DNA of 12,239 nucleotides from an uncultured Campylobacter sp. (GCF_937981295.1 NZ_CALJPC010000093.1:1-12239), one strand, 5' to 3'; shown: positions 1 through 8,300, counted from the first letter of the stretch. Made by a program: numbers and translations. The notes: generated by a model not told the origin, from the sequence alone.

Positions 1-55
1 CGTCACCACCGTAGAGGATGTCGTTACCTTCGCCGCCATTAAGTGTGTCGTTACC
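1..55 (-). repeat. Direct repeat copy A, 55 bp, within RTX1
   Basis: This stretch is identical to 607-661 at an offset of 606 bp, which is 202 codons and so in frame. It encodes GNDTLNGGEGNDILYGGD. It touches the window edge, so it may extend further left. The perfect identity of a 55-bp coding block suggests recent duplication or gene conversion within the repeat region. Confidence 0.9.
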
Positions 56-3000
56 GGCTTCGCCATAAAGGGCGTCATCGGCGTCTTGTCCGTAAATGGT
101 ATCGTTTCCGGTCCCGCCATGAATTTCATCCTTAGCATTGGCTCCATAAATGGTATCATTACCGTCGGTTCCTTTAAACATAGTTTGTTTTTCTAGTTCG
201 CTAAGAGATAGTTTCGTTCCGTCTGCAAATTCGAAATTCTCTATAATACCGCTTCCGTAAACAGTTCCGTTCCAATAGTAAACCTTATTTAATGTTAACT
301 TATCATCCGTTCCTTTGATAGAAATTTCAAGGTTATCGATATTATTGTCAGCTCTTTTTACAAGCAGATCGTTTACGGTTATTCCCTCTTTAAATTTAAT
401 CGTATCGTTACCTTGACCATCATAGATAGTATCCGCTCCATCACCTCTACCGAATATATAGGTATCGTTATGACTTCCGCCTTCAAGATAATCATTACCG
501 GACCCGCCTTCTAAGATGTCGTTACCGTCACTGCCATAAAGAGCGTCATTGCCTTCACTCCCATAAAGGGTATCGTTACCGTTACCGCCGTAAAGCTTGT
601 CGTCGCCGTCACCACCGTAGAGGATGTCGTTACCTTCGCCGCCATTAAGTGTGTCGTTACCCTTGCCGCCTCTTAAAGTATCGTCAGCGTTATACCCATA
701 AATAACATCATCGCTGTCTGTACCGATTAGACTTAGGTCTAGTATGTCTTGCATACCCATCGTTTCGCCATTGTCGAATAAGAAATTCTCTACGTAATAG
801 CTCGCATTACTTGCGTTGTATCGCAGCAAAATAGAATCCGTCTGGCTATTTTTAAATGAAATTCTTATATCATCGCCGGTGCGTCTCACCACGATATCAT
901 CTTTGCTTATACCTGCTCCAAATTTAATCGTATCAGATCCACCGCCGTCTAGTATCGTATCAGCTCCGTCGCCCAGATTGTAGATATACGTATCGTCGCC
1001 CGCACCACCTTCTAGATAATCGCCTCCTTCGCCTCCTATCAAAACATCGTCTCCGATACCCGCATAAACTTTATCGTTTCCGCCTCCGGCGTCTATATAG
1101 TCGTTTTGTGAGGTTCCACTTATGGAGTTTTCCCCGTCGTCGCCTTTTAAAATTTTATCTGCTAAAACTTCGTAGATCGCAGGATTTTCCACGCCCAGAG
1201 CGGTTAAGTTTTTGCTTAACGCAAGAGCCAAATTCGGCTTATAGGCACTGGCGTCTTTTGCCAGCTTTTTTAAATTTACCATCTCTTCATACTTTTTATC
1301 GGCATAGAGTTCCTTCATCTTGTTTTTAAAAGCGCTAAAATCATAATCCAGCTTTTGCGTTTCATTATCCAGCACCATATATTCGGTATCCAGTACGTTT
1401 TTATAGGTTGTTTGAAGCTCGATCTGGGCGTATACGTAATCCTCAAACCTCTGATATAGCTCATGTAGATATCTCGAGACCGTAGAATTCGGATGTCTTC
1501 CTTGGTATACATGGACGAATTCTTCTCCGCTTAATGCTTCATAGACATTTAGCTCTCTTGCGTCGCTCATCGCGCCTCTGCCGCTCGTAGGATTGTTTTC
1601 TACTCCCGCCCATTTATAAATCAGAGATTTTATCGCGGCTTTTCTATCTTTAGGCGACAAGCTTATATAATTTTGCAGTGCACTTTTAAGAGCTGCGTTT
1701 AGGCTCATCGCAGAGTGTAGATCATACATATTACCCATTGCCGACACATTAGGTAGGTTTAAAATTTCAGTTGCGATCTCTACATTAGGCGCTCTTGAGT
1801 CGCTTGGATCGACTTTAAAATTTACGTCGGCTATCTCTGCGGTTTTGCCGTCTTTAAAAGTAACTTTTGAGACCTCTTTTATTATATTTTCCGCATTTTG
1901 TAAATTTTTATTTTCGTAATTCAGATCAATAGATTTGATCTGTGAATCTTTTATATTGCTAAGCTCATCCTTGCTTGAGATCGCATCCGAGTTTTTATCC
2001 TGCCATAAAAGAAGCTTGCTCCAAATTTCATCTTTTTCGTCGATCGTTCCGTCTTTATTGGAGTCATATTTTTTAAGCTCCTCAAAACCGTTCATAGAAG
2101 ATCCGTCTCCGAAAAGCTCGCTTGCGTTGTCTATCACGCCGTTGCCGTTTTTGTCTAGTGCTAAAAACGCTTCGTTTTTACCTATCCAGCCGGTAGCTTC
2201 GGCAAAACCGTTTAGATCGTGATCGAAATTTATGGCTCCGTTCATCTTTATGAGTTCTATGCCGTCTCCGCCAAGATCCACTACGAGCGGATCGTAATAT
2301 TTAGGATCGCCAGGCTTTTTATCTTTATCATCGTCTTTGATGACGAATTTACCGGATTTTTCATTTACGTATACGGTTGCATTAGAGGATACATTGTATA
2401 ATCCTCCGTAAAATTTAGAATCCTCTTCCTCTTTTTTGTCGTCTTCCCAAGTAGCGGCTATGAATTTTTGCCCCGATTCGGTTATTTTTATCTTTTTTCC
2501 GTTTGCGTAGGCAGTGATGCGCTCCCCCTTTTTTAACCCCCTATTTAGAAATATAGTTCCTTGTATCTTTTCTGCAATCTCCGCGACGGTACTTCCTTTC
2601 GTGCTTATGTATACAGGAGTATCATCGTCAGTGATGGTTATGTGGCCTATTTTTTTAACGGAAGCGGATATATTTGGGCTAGAGTCAGTTTTCCAAGGAG
2701 CTATTGTAATTTTGCGCTCTTTTTGAAGGTTTACTAGATAATCCCCGTCATATTTATACTCATAGGTTTTATCTTGATCTTCCGCTTTGAACTCTAAAGT
2801 GTCGCCGTTTGGCATATATAGCGTAATAGTTTCGTTTTCTTTCAGCTTTCTTGATAGCGAAACGTTAACTTTGGCTATTTGATTTTTTGTATCGCCTTCT
2901 TCTACGGTAACATCGTCTATGCTTATATCGATTTTATCGACTAGCTTTATCTCTAAATCACCGCCGTCATTTTCATATTTATTATAGTTGTTTATTGTTA

Positions 3001-5470
3001 TAGAGCCTTTTGAGAAGGGAAGATCATCGGTTACGGTCAGTGTTTTATCATTAAGATTATAGGTAAAATTATCTCCTTTGTAAATTTTACTTCCGGCTTC
3101 TGTTTCGACTCCTCCGCTTAAATGATGGGTTCTATGAAAATAAATTTTTCCCTTTCCATCATCATCTTTTATTATATCATTTGTATTTACGCTATAGGTA
3201 TCGTAGCCCTCTCCACCATATAGTTCATCAGCATCATCATCGTCTCCCGCATTTATAGTATCGTTTCCGCTACCGCTTCTTACGATATCTTTGCCTTTAC
3301 CGGCATAGATAGTATTGTGTGAGTTTCCGCTTACCGTTATTTGATCTCTGTCTTTACCAGTATTTATGTAATTTAAATTGTCATTTTGGGATGTTAAATT
3401 TACTGTATTTTCTCCGTCGCCTAAATTTAATACATTCACACCGCCATTTACCGTGATAGTATCTTTGCCGGCTCCTGTAGATATATTATTTATGCTGGCA
3501 GAGGTGATATTTATGATATTATCTCCGTCCCCTAAATTTAGAGTATTTTGCTTACTTTGTTCTATGGTTACGACATCTTTACCTCTTCCGCCATAAATTT
3601 TATTGACCGAATTTTCCCTATTAATGGTTACGGTATTACTGGCGCCTTTTGCATAATCTTGATCCATGCCATTTATACTATCGCTATGGGTGTAGATATT
3701 ATTTATCACTCCTTTTGCGCTTATGGTATCATTACCGGATCCGCCAAATATATTATTTATTCCGTTGCCGCCAAATATATGATCATCCCCCTCTTTGCCG
3801 ACCAAAGTATTTGTATCGGTAGCTTTATCTTTAAATTCCTCAGAGTCCGCATACAAATAATCCGTTCCTCTTGAGCCTATTAAAGTATCACTACCGGAGT
3901 TTCCATACAAATAATTCGTAGTATTAGTATCGTCAAAATTGGCGGCAAGCTCATCTTGATCTTCTACAAAAATATAGTCTTTATTGGTATCGGCATAGAT
4001 AGTATCATCTCCGCTGCTACCATACAGCCTATCGTTTCCTGCTCCTCCATAAAGAGTATTTGGTGATATGTCGCTACCATTGTCTTTACTCTTGTCCTTG
4101 CTTCTATTTCCGGCAAAGATTATATCGTCCCCCTTATCGCCGTATAGGGTATCGCTGCCGTCCCCGCCTATTAAAATATCGTCTTTATCGGTACCTGTTG
4201 CAGTATCAGCTCCACCGCCTAGAAGATATATAATTCCATTAGATAGTCTATCTTTGTGCGGATTAAGATTATTATTGAGCTTTTCTAAAAGCGGTAACTT
4301 TTGCGCCCTAGCTATTAATTCCTCTTGAGTAATGGCTAAGGATTGAGTTATATTTAAAATTTCAATTATTTCAAAAAATTTGCTTACACATAGTTTTAAA
4401 GCATCGTCTATTTTAACATTATGTTTCAAATCAACCGCAAGCTTGGTAACCGTATCTCTAATATTCCAGTTATCTAACTTATCACCATAAATGACATATT
4501 TGCCTTCTGCACTATAATTTATAACATTGGATTCATATATTTTTTCAAAATATTCAAAATATGCCTTTGCAAATTTATCCCACATATTTATCATTTTCGA
4601 ACGGCTTAAATCTAAGCTCTTGCTTTCTATATTTTTTAATCTACCAAATTCCTTTGCAGTTATAGTAGCGCCGGTATTTCCTTCACCATAAAAATCATTT
4701 ATAAAGTGAAGTTTAACTGTTTTACCAATATCGTTAGGGTCTGATATTTTTCTTAAAGTAGGGTTTATCATACTGGCTATAAGGCTATCACTTTTGAAAT
4801 CGAAGTTATCATCCGCTAGCGTAAGTTTAAGATTTTCGATACGATTGGGAGTAATGGTTCCGTCGTCATTTATATCGAAAATATACTTTATACCATCTTC
4901 TTTTATTCTTGTATCAAATGAGAATTTAGATGAGCCAAACACAAAAGCAGCTTGAGCAAAATCTTCTACTTTATCTGGGTCTTGTTTATACATAGAAAAA
5001 TCAAGGTTTGGCTTTTGAGCGCTTTCTTTAATTTGATCTTTTTTGAGATCTTTTTTTCCGCTGTAGCTATAGAATAATTCAACAAAATCTTTATGATCAA
5101 GGTTCAATTTGCCATTTTCAACTTTACTAGGGTTTTTAGCTATAAAATCTTTAAAATCTATTTTGTTGCCGAATTTATTTTTACATTCAAAAAATAAATT
5201 AAACATAGGTATAGTTGCGATGTTGATATGTTTCATAAACATATCGGCATTATAAATTTTAAAATATGTATTCATAAATTCGCTAACTTTAACATTGAGC
5301 TGAATAGATGTATTGTCGTATTTTCTGTTTGCATATTTTTCATCTACTATCTCGTCGTTCTTGGGTTTTTTATCGGCACTTTTGCCCCAGATATAATAAC
5401 TCAAAACATCTAAAGCATAGTCGCCTTTTAGCGGTAAATCATATTCAACGATATTTTCATTCTCTTTCAT
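1..5470 (-). CDS. Giant FrpC-like RTX calcium-binding exported protein (RTX1), 3' end outside window
   Basis: The frame is open from ATG 5468-5470 to the left edge: 1823 residues with no stop, so the C-terminus and its secretion signal are missing. Domains seen: an N-domain (1-400) paralogous to RTX2; RTX block 1 (about 420-770) with GGxGxDxL-type nonapeptides and LNLGDG repeats; two Calx-beta-like stretches (about 845-950 ending ITITDDD, and 950-1055); then D1060-P1061 opening a FrpC-like region with EF-hand-like loops (DKNGNGVIDNASELFGD, DSNKDGTIDEKDE); a helical part (about 1200-1440); and RTX block 2 (about 1443 onward) with two domains resembling the haemolysin calcium-binding related family. 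There is no Sec signal, as expected for type I secretion; the TolC in the window is a plausible exit pore. The likely location is extracellular or cell surface. The start is fixed by AAGGAGG five bases upstream. It could be a toxin, adhesin or S-layer-like protein; the sequence does not decide. No acyltransferase gene is seen. Confidence 0.93.
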   Translation of the reverse strand, partial: MKENENIVEYDLPLKGDYALDVLSYYIWGKSADKKPKNDEIVDEKYANRKYDNTSIQLNVKVSEFMNTYFKIYNADMFMKHINIATIPMFNLFFECKNKFGNKIDFKDFIAKNPSKVENGKLNLDHKDFVELFYSYSGKKDLKKDQIKESAQKPNLDFSMYKQDPDKVEDFAQAAFVFGSSKFSFDTRIKEDGIKYIFDINDDGTITPNRIENLKLTLADDNFDFKSDSLIASMINPTLRKISDPNDIGKTVKLHFINDFYGEGNTGATITAKEFGRLKNIESKSLDLSRSKMINMWDKFAKAYFEYFEKIYESNVINYSAEGKYVIYGDKLDNWNIRDTVTKLAVDLKHNVKIDDALKLCVSKFFEIIEILNITQSLAITQEELIARAQKLPLLEKLNNNLNPHKDRLSNGIIYLLGGGADTATGTDKDDILIGGDGSDTLYGDKGDDIIFAGNRSKDKSKDNGSDISPNTLYGGAGNDRLYGSSGDDTIYADTNKDYIFVEDQDELAANFDDTNTTNYLYGNSGSDTLIGSRGTDYLYADSEEFKDKATDTNTLVGKEGDDHIFGGNGINNIFGGSGNDTISAKGVINNIYTHSDSINGMDQDYAKGASNTVTINRENSVNKIYGGRGKDVVTIEQSKQNTLNLGDGDNIINITSASINNISTGAGKDTITVNGGVNVLNLGDGENTVNLTSQNDNLNYINTGKDRDQITVSGNSHNTIYAGKGKDIVRSGSGNDTINAGDDDDADELYGGEGYDTYSVNTNDIIKDDDGKGKIYFHRTHHLSGGVETEAGSKIYKGDNFTYNLNDKTLTVTDDLPFSKGSITINNYNKYENDGGDLEIKLVDKIDISIDDVTVEEGDTKNQIAKVNVSLSRKLKENETITLYMPNGDTLEFKAEDQDKTYEYKYDGDYLVNLQKERKITIAPWKTDSSPNISASVKKIGHITITDDDTPVYISTKGSTVAEIAEKIQGTIFLNRGLKKGERITAYANGKKIKITESGQKFIAATWEDDKKEEEDSKFYGGLYNVSSNATVYVNEKSGKFVIKDDDKDKKPGDPKYYDPLVVDLGGDGIELIKMNGAINFDHDLNGFAEATGWIGKNEAFLALDKNGNGVIDNASELFGDGSSMNGFEELKKYDSNKDGTIDEKDEIWSKLLLWQDKNSDAISSKDELSNIKDSQIKSIDLNYENKNLQNAENIIKEVSKVTFKDGKTAEIADVNFKVDPSDSRAPNVEIATEILNLPNVSAMGNMYDLHSAMSLNAALKSALQNYISLSPKDRKAAIKSLIYKWAGVENNPTSGRGAMSDARELNVYEALSGEEFVHVYQGRHPNSTVSRYLHELYQRFEDYVYAQIELQTTYKNVLDTEYMVLDNETQKLDYDFSAFKNKMKELYADKKYEEMVNLKKLAKDASAYKPNLALALSKNLTALGVENPAIYEVLADKILKGDDGENSISGTSQNDYIDAGGGNDKVYAGIGDDVLIGGEGGDYLEGGAGDDTYIYNLGDGADTILDGGGSDTIKFGAGISKDDIVVRRTGDDIRISFKNSQTDSILLRYNASNASYYVENFLFDNGETMGMQDILDLSLIGTDSDDVIYGYNADDTLRGGKGNDTLNGGEGNDILYGGDGDDKLYGGNGNDTLYGSEGNDALYGSDGNDILEGGSGNDYLEGGSHNDTYIFGRGDGADTIYDGQGNDTIKFKEGITVNDLLVKRADNNIDNLEISIKGTDDKLTLNKVYYWNGTVYGSGIIENFEFADGTKLSLSELEKQTMFKGTDGNDTIYGANAKDEIHGGTGNDTIYGQDADDALYGEAGNDTLNGGEGNDILYGGD
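607..661 (-). repeat. Direct repeat copy B, 55 bp, within RTX1
   Basis: This is the partner of the identical stretch at 1-55. Recombination between the two would delete or duplicate a 202-residue unit (nonapeptides plus one haemolysin-related domain) without breaking the reading frame. Confidence 0.9.
1760..2293 (-). other. Candidate FrpC-type self-processing module inside RTX1
   Basis: The Asp codon is 2291-2293 and the Pro codon 2288-2290 (D1060-P1061). The downstream sequence starts PLVVDLGGDGIELI and continues through FDHDLNGFAEATGW, LDKNGNGVIDNASELFGD, DSNKDGTIDEKDE and LLLWQDKNSDAISSKDEL. This matches, in order, the module of Neisseria meningitidis FrpC as I recall it. In FrpC, calcium binding triggers cleavage of the Asp-Pro bond and the new C-terminal Asp can form an isopeptide bond with a lysine. 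If active here, RTX1 would split into an N-terminal piece of 1060 residues and a large C-terminal piece. Many large RTX proteins carry similar regions that have not been shown to cleave, so activity is inference. The right-hand limit (about 175 residues) is approximate. Confidence 0.7.
3150..4216 (-). repeat. RTX block 1: degenerate nonapeptides and Asn-rich beta-helix repeats
   Basis: This block directly follows the N-domain. It starts with good nonapeptides (DDILIGGDGSDTLYGDKGDD) and becomes Asn/Thr-rich. Imperfect units of about 36-38 residues follow (roughly 3390-3620), each with an INN/VNKI...GKDxITV segment and twice an LNLGDGxNxxN segment. It ends with GSGNDTINAGDDDDADELYGG. The later units lack several calcium-ligand Asp residues, so this part may be a structural beta-helix rather than a full calcium roll. 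Confidence 0.75.
4217..4269 (-). repeat. Inverted repeat, left copy (at least 53 bp), at N-domain/RTX junction of RTX1
   Basis: The reverse complement is identical to 12187-12239 over all 53 bp. Bases 4217-4267 encode LNPHKDRLSNGIIYLLG, starting at residue 402 of RTX1. Pairing fails at 4270 (toward the N-domain). On the other side the comparison is cut by the end of the window, so 53 bp is a minimum. Flanking N-domain DNA is clearly diverged, so this is not ordinary paralogue similarity. Confidence 0.95.
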
Positions 5471-5475
5471 GATAT

Positions 5476-5482
5476 CCTCCTT
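5476..5482 (-). promoter_or_regulatory. Strong ribosome binding site of RTX1
   Basis: Read on the minus strand this is AAGGAGG, five bases before the ATG at 5468-5470. It is the strongest Shine-Dalgarno match in the window and fixes the RTX1 start. Confidence 0.85.
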
Positions 5483-5515
5483 CAGTATCTTAAGAATTCG
5501 TGTTCATGGATTTTG

Positions 5516-5528
5516 GCGGTTTTTCCGC
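5516..5528 (-). other. Small hairpin in the gap between the 242-residue gene and RTX1
   Basis: GCGG, five T, CCGC forms a 4-bp stem with a 5-nt loop in the 96-bp gap. No U-run follows on the minus strand, so it is not a convincing terminator. It could modestly affect readthrough or mRNA stability, but may be chance. Nothing else is evident in this gap apart from the RTX1 ribosome site. Confidence 0.25.
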
Positions 5529-5566
5529 AACTACTTTAAAACTATGCGATTGAATTTTTATCGCCC

Positions 5567-6295
5567 TTAATCTATCTTGCAATTTACATAATAATTATTT
5601 ACTATTTGTCCAAATGTCTTTATATAGCCCTCGTAATTGTTATTATCTAAAATGTATCTTATATAGTTGTATACTTCTTCCTTAAAATTATTAACCCCAT
5701 AACTGCCGTAGTGTAGAACCTTATTATGGTATTCTTCATAGTTATCGTAAGAGCCGTAAAATGAAATTTTTCTATATTCTATACAACTTCTCTTATTGAT
5801 AAAACTATCCTTTGCGTAGATATCCACAAGGTCCTCGTCAGCGCTTAGAACCGCGAAAGCTTGTCTAATGGGTATATCCACATATTGTTCTGTTGGTTTA
5901 CCATTCTCCCATTCACCCCCTTTAACGATGTCGTTCGTAGCCTCTTTTATGGTGTAATATTTCTTTAAAGCTTCGAAAGGCTCTAGCCTCTCAACCGAAA
6001 CGTTTTCTATCAGTCCACCGCCCTCAAAATACTGATGTTTCGATATAATCGCGGTTTTATTTACGTCATTTTCGACCACTAATTTTAAGGTTCGCATTAT
6101 CTCATCCGTAGTTGGGTTTTCTTCTATGATATAAAATTTAGGAGGCAATCCGCCTCTATCATCGCGCCGAACTCTATCAAGAAAGGTAGTGTCTAAGTAT
6201 TTTTTTAAAATTGCATCGTCGCTAAAAGGAAATTTCATAACGAAAACGATTGAAAGCAGAGCCAGCAGCGATAAAATGTATTTATGCTTTTTCAA
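5567..6295 (-). CDS. Unrecognised 242-residue membrane-anchored exported protein upstream of RTX1
   Basis: I do not recognise the family. It has a short positive start (MKKHKY) and one hydrophobic segment (about 7-20), then a soluble acidic region rich in Tyr and Asn, so it is probably an inner-membrane-anchored or secreted periplasmic protein. There is no lipobox cysteine. The only cysteines are C171 and C239, a possible disulfide. The C-terminal third is notably Tyr-rich (YDNYEEYHNKVLHYGSYG). The start is TTG 6293-6295, preceded by AAGGGGA. It lies 96 bp upstream of RTX1 on the same strand and is probably co-transcribed. The position matches frpD relative to frpC in Neisseria, where FrpD binds FrpC; a partner, anchor or protective role for RTX1 is inference. 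It shows no visible similarity to the 318-residue protein in the equivalent place before RTX2. Confidence 0.85.
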   Translation of the reverse strand: MKKHKYILSLLALLSIVFVMKFPFSDDAILKKYLDTTFLDRVRRDDRGGLPPKFYIIEENPTTDEIMRTLKLVVENDVNKTAIISKHQYFEGGGLIENVSVERLEPFEALKKYYTIKEATNDIVKGGEWENGKPTEQYVDIPIRQAFAVLSADEDLVDIYAKDSFINKRSCIEYRKISFYGSYDNYEEYHNKVLHYGSYGVNNFKEEVYNYIRYILDNNNYEGYIKTFGQIVNNYYVNCKID

Positions 6296-6322
6296 ATTTA
6301 TCCCCTTAAAATTTTGCTCGCG

Positions 6323-6328
6323 ACTATA
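6323..6328 (-). promoter_or_regulatory. Candidate -10 box for the 242-residue gene and RTX1
   Basis: On the minus strand the sequence reads GGGTATAGTCG, about 28 bases before the TTG start at 6295. TATAGT fits a sigma-70 -10 box, and AT-rich DNA lies upstream, as usual where Campylobacter promoters lack a clear -35. A further TATATT-like stretch at about 6340-6350 is an alternative. Confidence 0.4.
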
Positions 6329-6860
6329 CCCAATGAGCGCTTAATAAAATATAAATGTTTACAAGATGCGAAATTGCCGTAGTTTCGGTATGGATTTTTA
6401 CTAGGAAGTCTGCTCTAAATTTTAAAATTTCACTTCACAGCGCAGCAAAATACAAAGCCTAAAGCCGAATGCAAGACGCGATGTAAAATAGGTAGCTATT
6501 CAAAGGCTAACAAACACCAAAACAGTTACCCAGCAAATATGAAATAAACAAATAATATAGGAATGTCAAAGAGCGATGAAAAGACCAAATAGTGAATAAA
6601 AGGATAAAGTAGACATTCTAAAAGCTTTTTACACTCATAGCACTAAAAGCAAGCATTGAAGCTTAAGAGTTGCAGCGATTAGAACGTTAGGGTGTTAAGG
6701 CACTTAAATGTTATTTCAAAGTAGAGCTTAAGTGTGGCACTTGAAGCAGCCGTAGCTTTTTAAGTAGCAACTCAATACATCAAGCACCTAAAATATTAAT
6801 AAAGGTTAATGATGATAGAAGTATTAATGAAGGTAAGTAAATCGGGTATATACTGAAAAT

Positions 6861-6955
6861 AGTAGACATAAGTATAACAAGCAAATTAAGTATAGTAAGC
6901 ATAATAGCAACTAAACCAAGCATGGCAAGCATCGCAAGAATAATCAAGGAGCAAA
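6861..6955. repeat. Degenerate 9-nt quasi-repeat tract
   Basis: Consecutive 9-mers begin with AAG: AAGTATAAC (6870), AAGCAAATT (6879), AAGTATAGT (6888), AAGCATAAT (6897). After a break in register come AAGCATGGC (6918), AAGCATCGC (6927) and AAGAATAAT (6936). The unit is three codons long. On the minus strand it reads as a Leu/Ile/Ala/Met-rich hydrophobic run. It could be the remains of a microsatellite-like expansion or of a repetitive coding sequence. Confidence 0.5.
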
Positions 6956-7917
6956 GAATATCCGCATAATCCGCTTGATTGCAAATATATCGGAGGGCAG
7001 TAAAAACATTAAAAGAATAAGTGAACCAAGCAAATAAAGCATAGTAAGAATATAAAGAAACACGAGATGTATGCTGCTCAAAGTGGATAAAGCGTTGAGT
7101 TAAACACTCAATGCTCAATATAGGGAGGTATTAGACAGAAGTATTCGACAATTATAAGAAACTAAGAAGCCGGGGTTAAACAACATGGCAAAAACATTAT
7201 AAATATCAAGCAGAATTTAAATAAAGCGGCATAAATTTAAGCAAGAAACATATAGGCAAATCCCACAAAGATCCATTTAAAATAACCGAGGATATACGCA
7301 AAAATCATCGCATTACGAATACCAGTGTAATACCCCGATGACAATATAAGCAAAATACTACCGCTGGCAGTTGCTACATTATACATATCGAAGCAGCTAT
7401 AGCCAACTGGACTAAGATCAAAAGACGCAGTACTAAGTATCAAAAGATTCCAAACTGGACTAAGATTAAAAACATTATAAGGTGGCATAAATTCTAATAA
7501 ACGGCAAATAAATAACGATGATTCTTTAACGACGGCAATACTCAAATATACAAACTAGCCCCAAACGATTAAGCACTACCCAACAACATTACCCAATAGC
7601 GCAACCCGTTAAAAAGCCATACCCGAATTTAAAATCGCTTCAAAAAGCAGAGGAGGTTTTTAAGGATAAGGATGTAAAGCACTCCACGTCATAGCATTAA
7701 AAGAAGCCATAAAGCATTGCAATCATAAAGAACAACATCTTTTGGGCTTATAGCTTTTGTAGTTATGATGACTAAAAAAATACGTATATGTATTTTAAAT
7801 TTACGTGTAGCTGTAATATACAAAAAATATAGTCGAAAAAAGAGAACCCTTATAAAGCACTAAAACGTCTCAAATACGTCAAACAAGGTAAAACACGACG
7901 GAAAGACACACTATAAA

Positions 7918-7951
7918 TATCCGTCAAGAGCCTATCGCCTCTTGACGGATA
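7918..7951. other. Perfect 13-bp hairpin with 8-nt loop
   Basis: TATCCGTCAAGAG (7918-7930), loop CCTATCGC, then CTCTTGACGGATA (7939-7951). The arms are perfectly complementary. No T-run follows on either strand, so it is not a standard intrinsic terminator. Possible roles include a protein-binding site, a structured RNA or a small mobile-repeat remnant; the sequence does not distinguish them. GCGTGGCACGC, a short palindrome, follows at 7981-7991. Confidence 0.7.
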
Positions 7952-8261
7952 GCCCCATTCTATCGGTGTTTATAGCTTGTGCGTGGCACGCTTCATGGCG
8001 TAAAATGAAACGCATGGAACGGTAAATGAAACGACTTTTTCGGAGTTTGCTACATTCGATCCGCTGCCCCATTACGCTCTTGCAGCCTCTCTTTCGCGAT
8101 CTCGCCTAAATACTCTTTCTTTAAGCGTTTTAGAATTTAATATGCGCCGATCGTTTTATAGACTAAGATATATACTCTGAAGCGCTCACTTAAATCTTGC
8201 GATTTTTAAGGCAGAACTTAAAATTTCATCCGCCGTTTTATAAAATTTTAATCCCCTTTCG

Positions 8262-8269
8262 TATAAAAT
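8262..8269 (+). promoter_or_regulatory. Candidate -10 box for the TolC-family gene
   Basis: TATAAAAT in the context CGTATAAAATGCATT lies about 32 bases before the TTG start at 8301 and fits a Campylobacter-style -10. The local context resembles that of the candidate box at 9999-10006. No clear -35 is visible. A second TATAAA at about 8286 is too close to the start to be likely. Confidence 0.5.
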
Positions 8270-8300
8270 GCATTAAAATTTCATTTATAAAGAGCTCCAT

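Larger units (their letters stand above)
1..1145 (-). repeat. RTX block 2: nonapeptide arrays alternating with haemolysin-related domains
   Basis: Translated on the minus strand this tract is dominated by units such as GNDTLNGGE, GNDILYGGD and GNDALYGSD. Runs of these would form a calcium-loaded parallel beta-roll. Two spacers of about 75 residues (near 740-960 and 185-415) read DTIKFxxGIxxxDLxVxR...IENFEFADGTKLSLSEL and resemble the haemolysin-type calcium-binding protein related domain. The tract runs off the left edge. Confidence 0.88.
6296..8300. other. Two-kilobase region without a convincing gene
   Basis: No frame here has convincing coding character. From about 6480 to 7560 the plus strand is strongly A-rich and T-poor (6481-6540: 28 A, 12 T; 6901-6960: 30 A, 8 T). 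The minus strand therefore yields hydrophobic frames (7118-6780, 7545-7237) that I regard as products of composition or as decayed genes. A 14-bp direct repeat, AACTGGACTAAGAT, occurs at 7405 and 7453. The right part (about 7910-8300) is more balanced, with a 13-bp hairpin (7918-7951) and the likely promoter of the TolC gene. The region separates the two divergent modules and should hold both promoters. It could be an eroded membrane-protein locus. Confidence 0.6.

Noticed and set aside
1..1145. Regularly spaced repeats suggestive of a CRISPR array
   Set aside because: The repeats are coding, of 27-bp periodicity and translate to RTX nonapeptides; there are no distinct spacers.
1108..4328. 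Several plus-strand open frames of 60-108 codons
   Set aside because: They lie opposite the continuous RTX1 reading frame and are shadows of its repetitive codons.
6417..6430. 14-bp palindrome AAATTTTAAAATTT
   Set aside because: Such words are common in AT-rich Campylobacter-like intergenic DNA and it has no neighbouring site to suggest an operator.
6780..7118. 112-residue hydrophobic open frame on the minus strand
   Set aside because: The hydrophobicity follows from T-richness of that strand; the frame contains the 9-nt quasi-repeat, and similar hydrophobic fragments nearby are broken by stops. I saw no clear ribosome site or recognisable membrane-protein family.
7237..7545. 102-residue hydrophobic open frame on the minus strand
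   Set aside because: It lies in the same skewed region and contains a near-duplicate of 14 bp at 48-bp spacing; no supporting start signal or family was found. A decayed gene remains possible.
7932..8072. 46-residue frame on the minus strand ending in the loop of the 13-bp hairpin
   Set aside because: Too short, with an Arg-rich composition and no evident ribosome site; more likely chance reading through a structured intergenic element.
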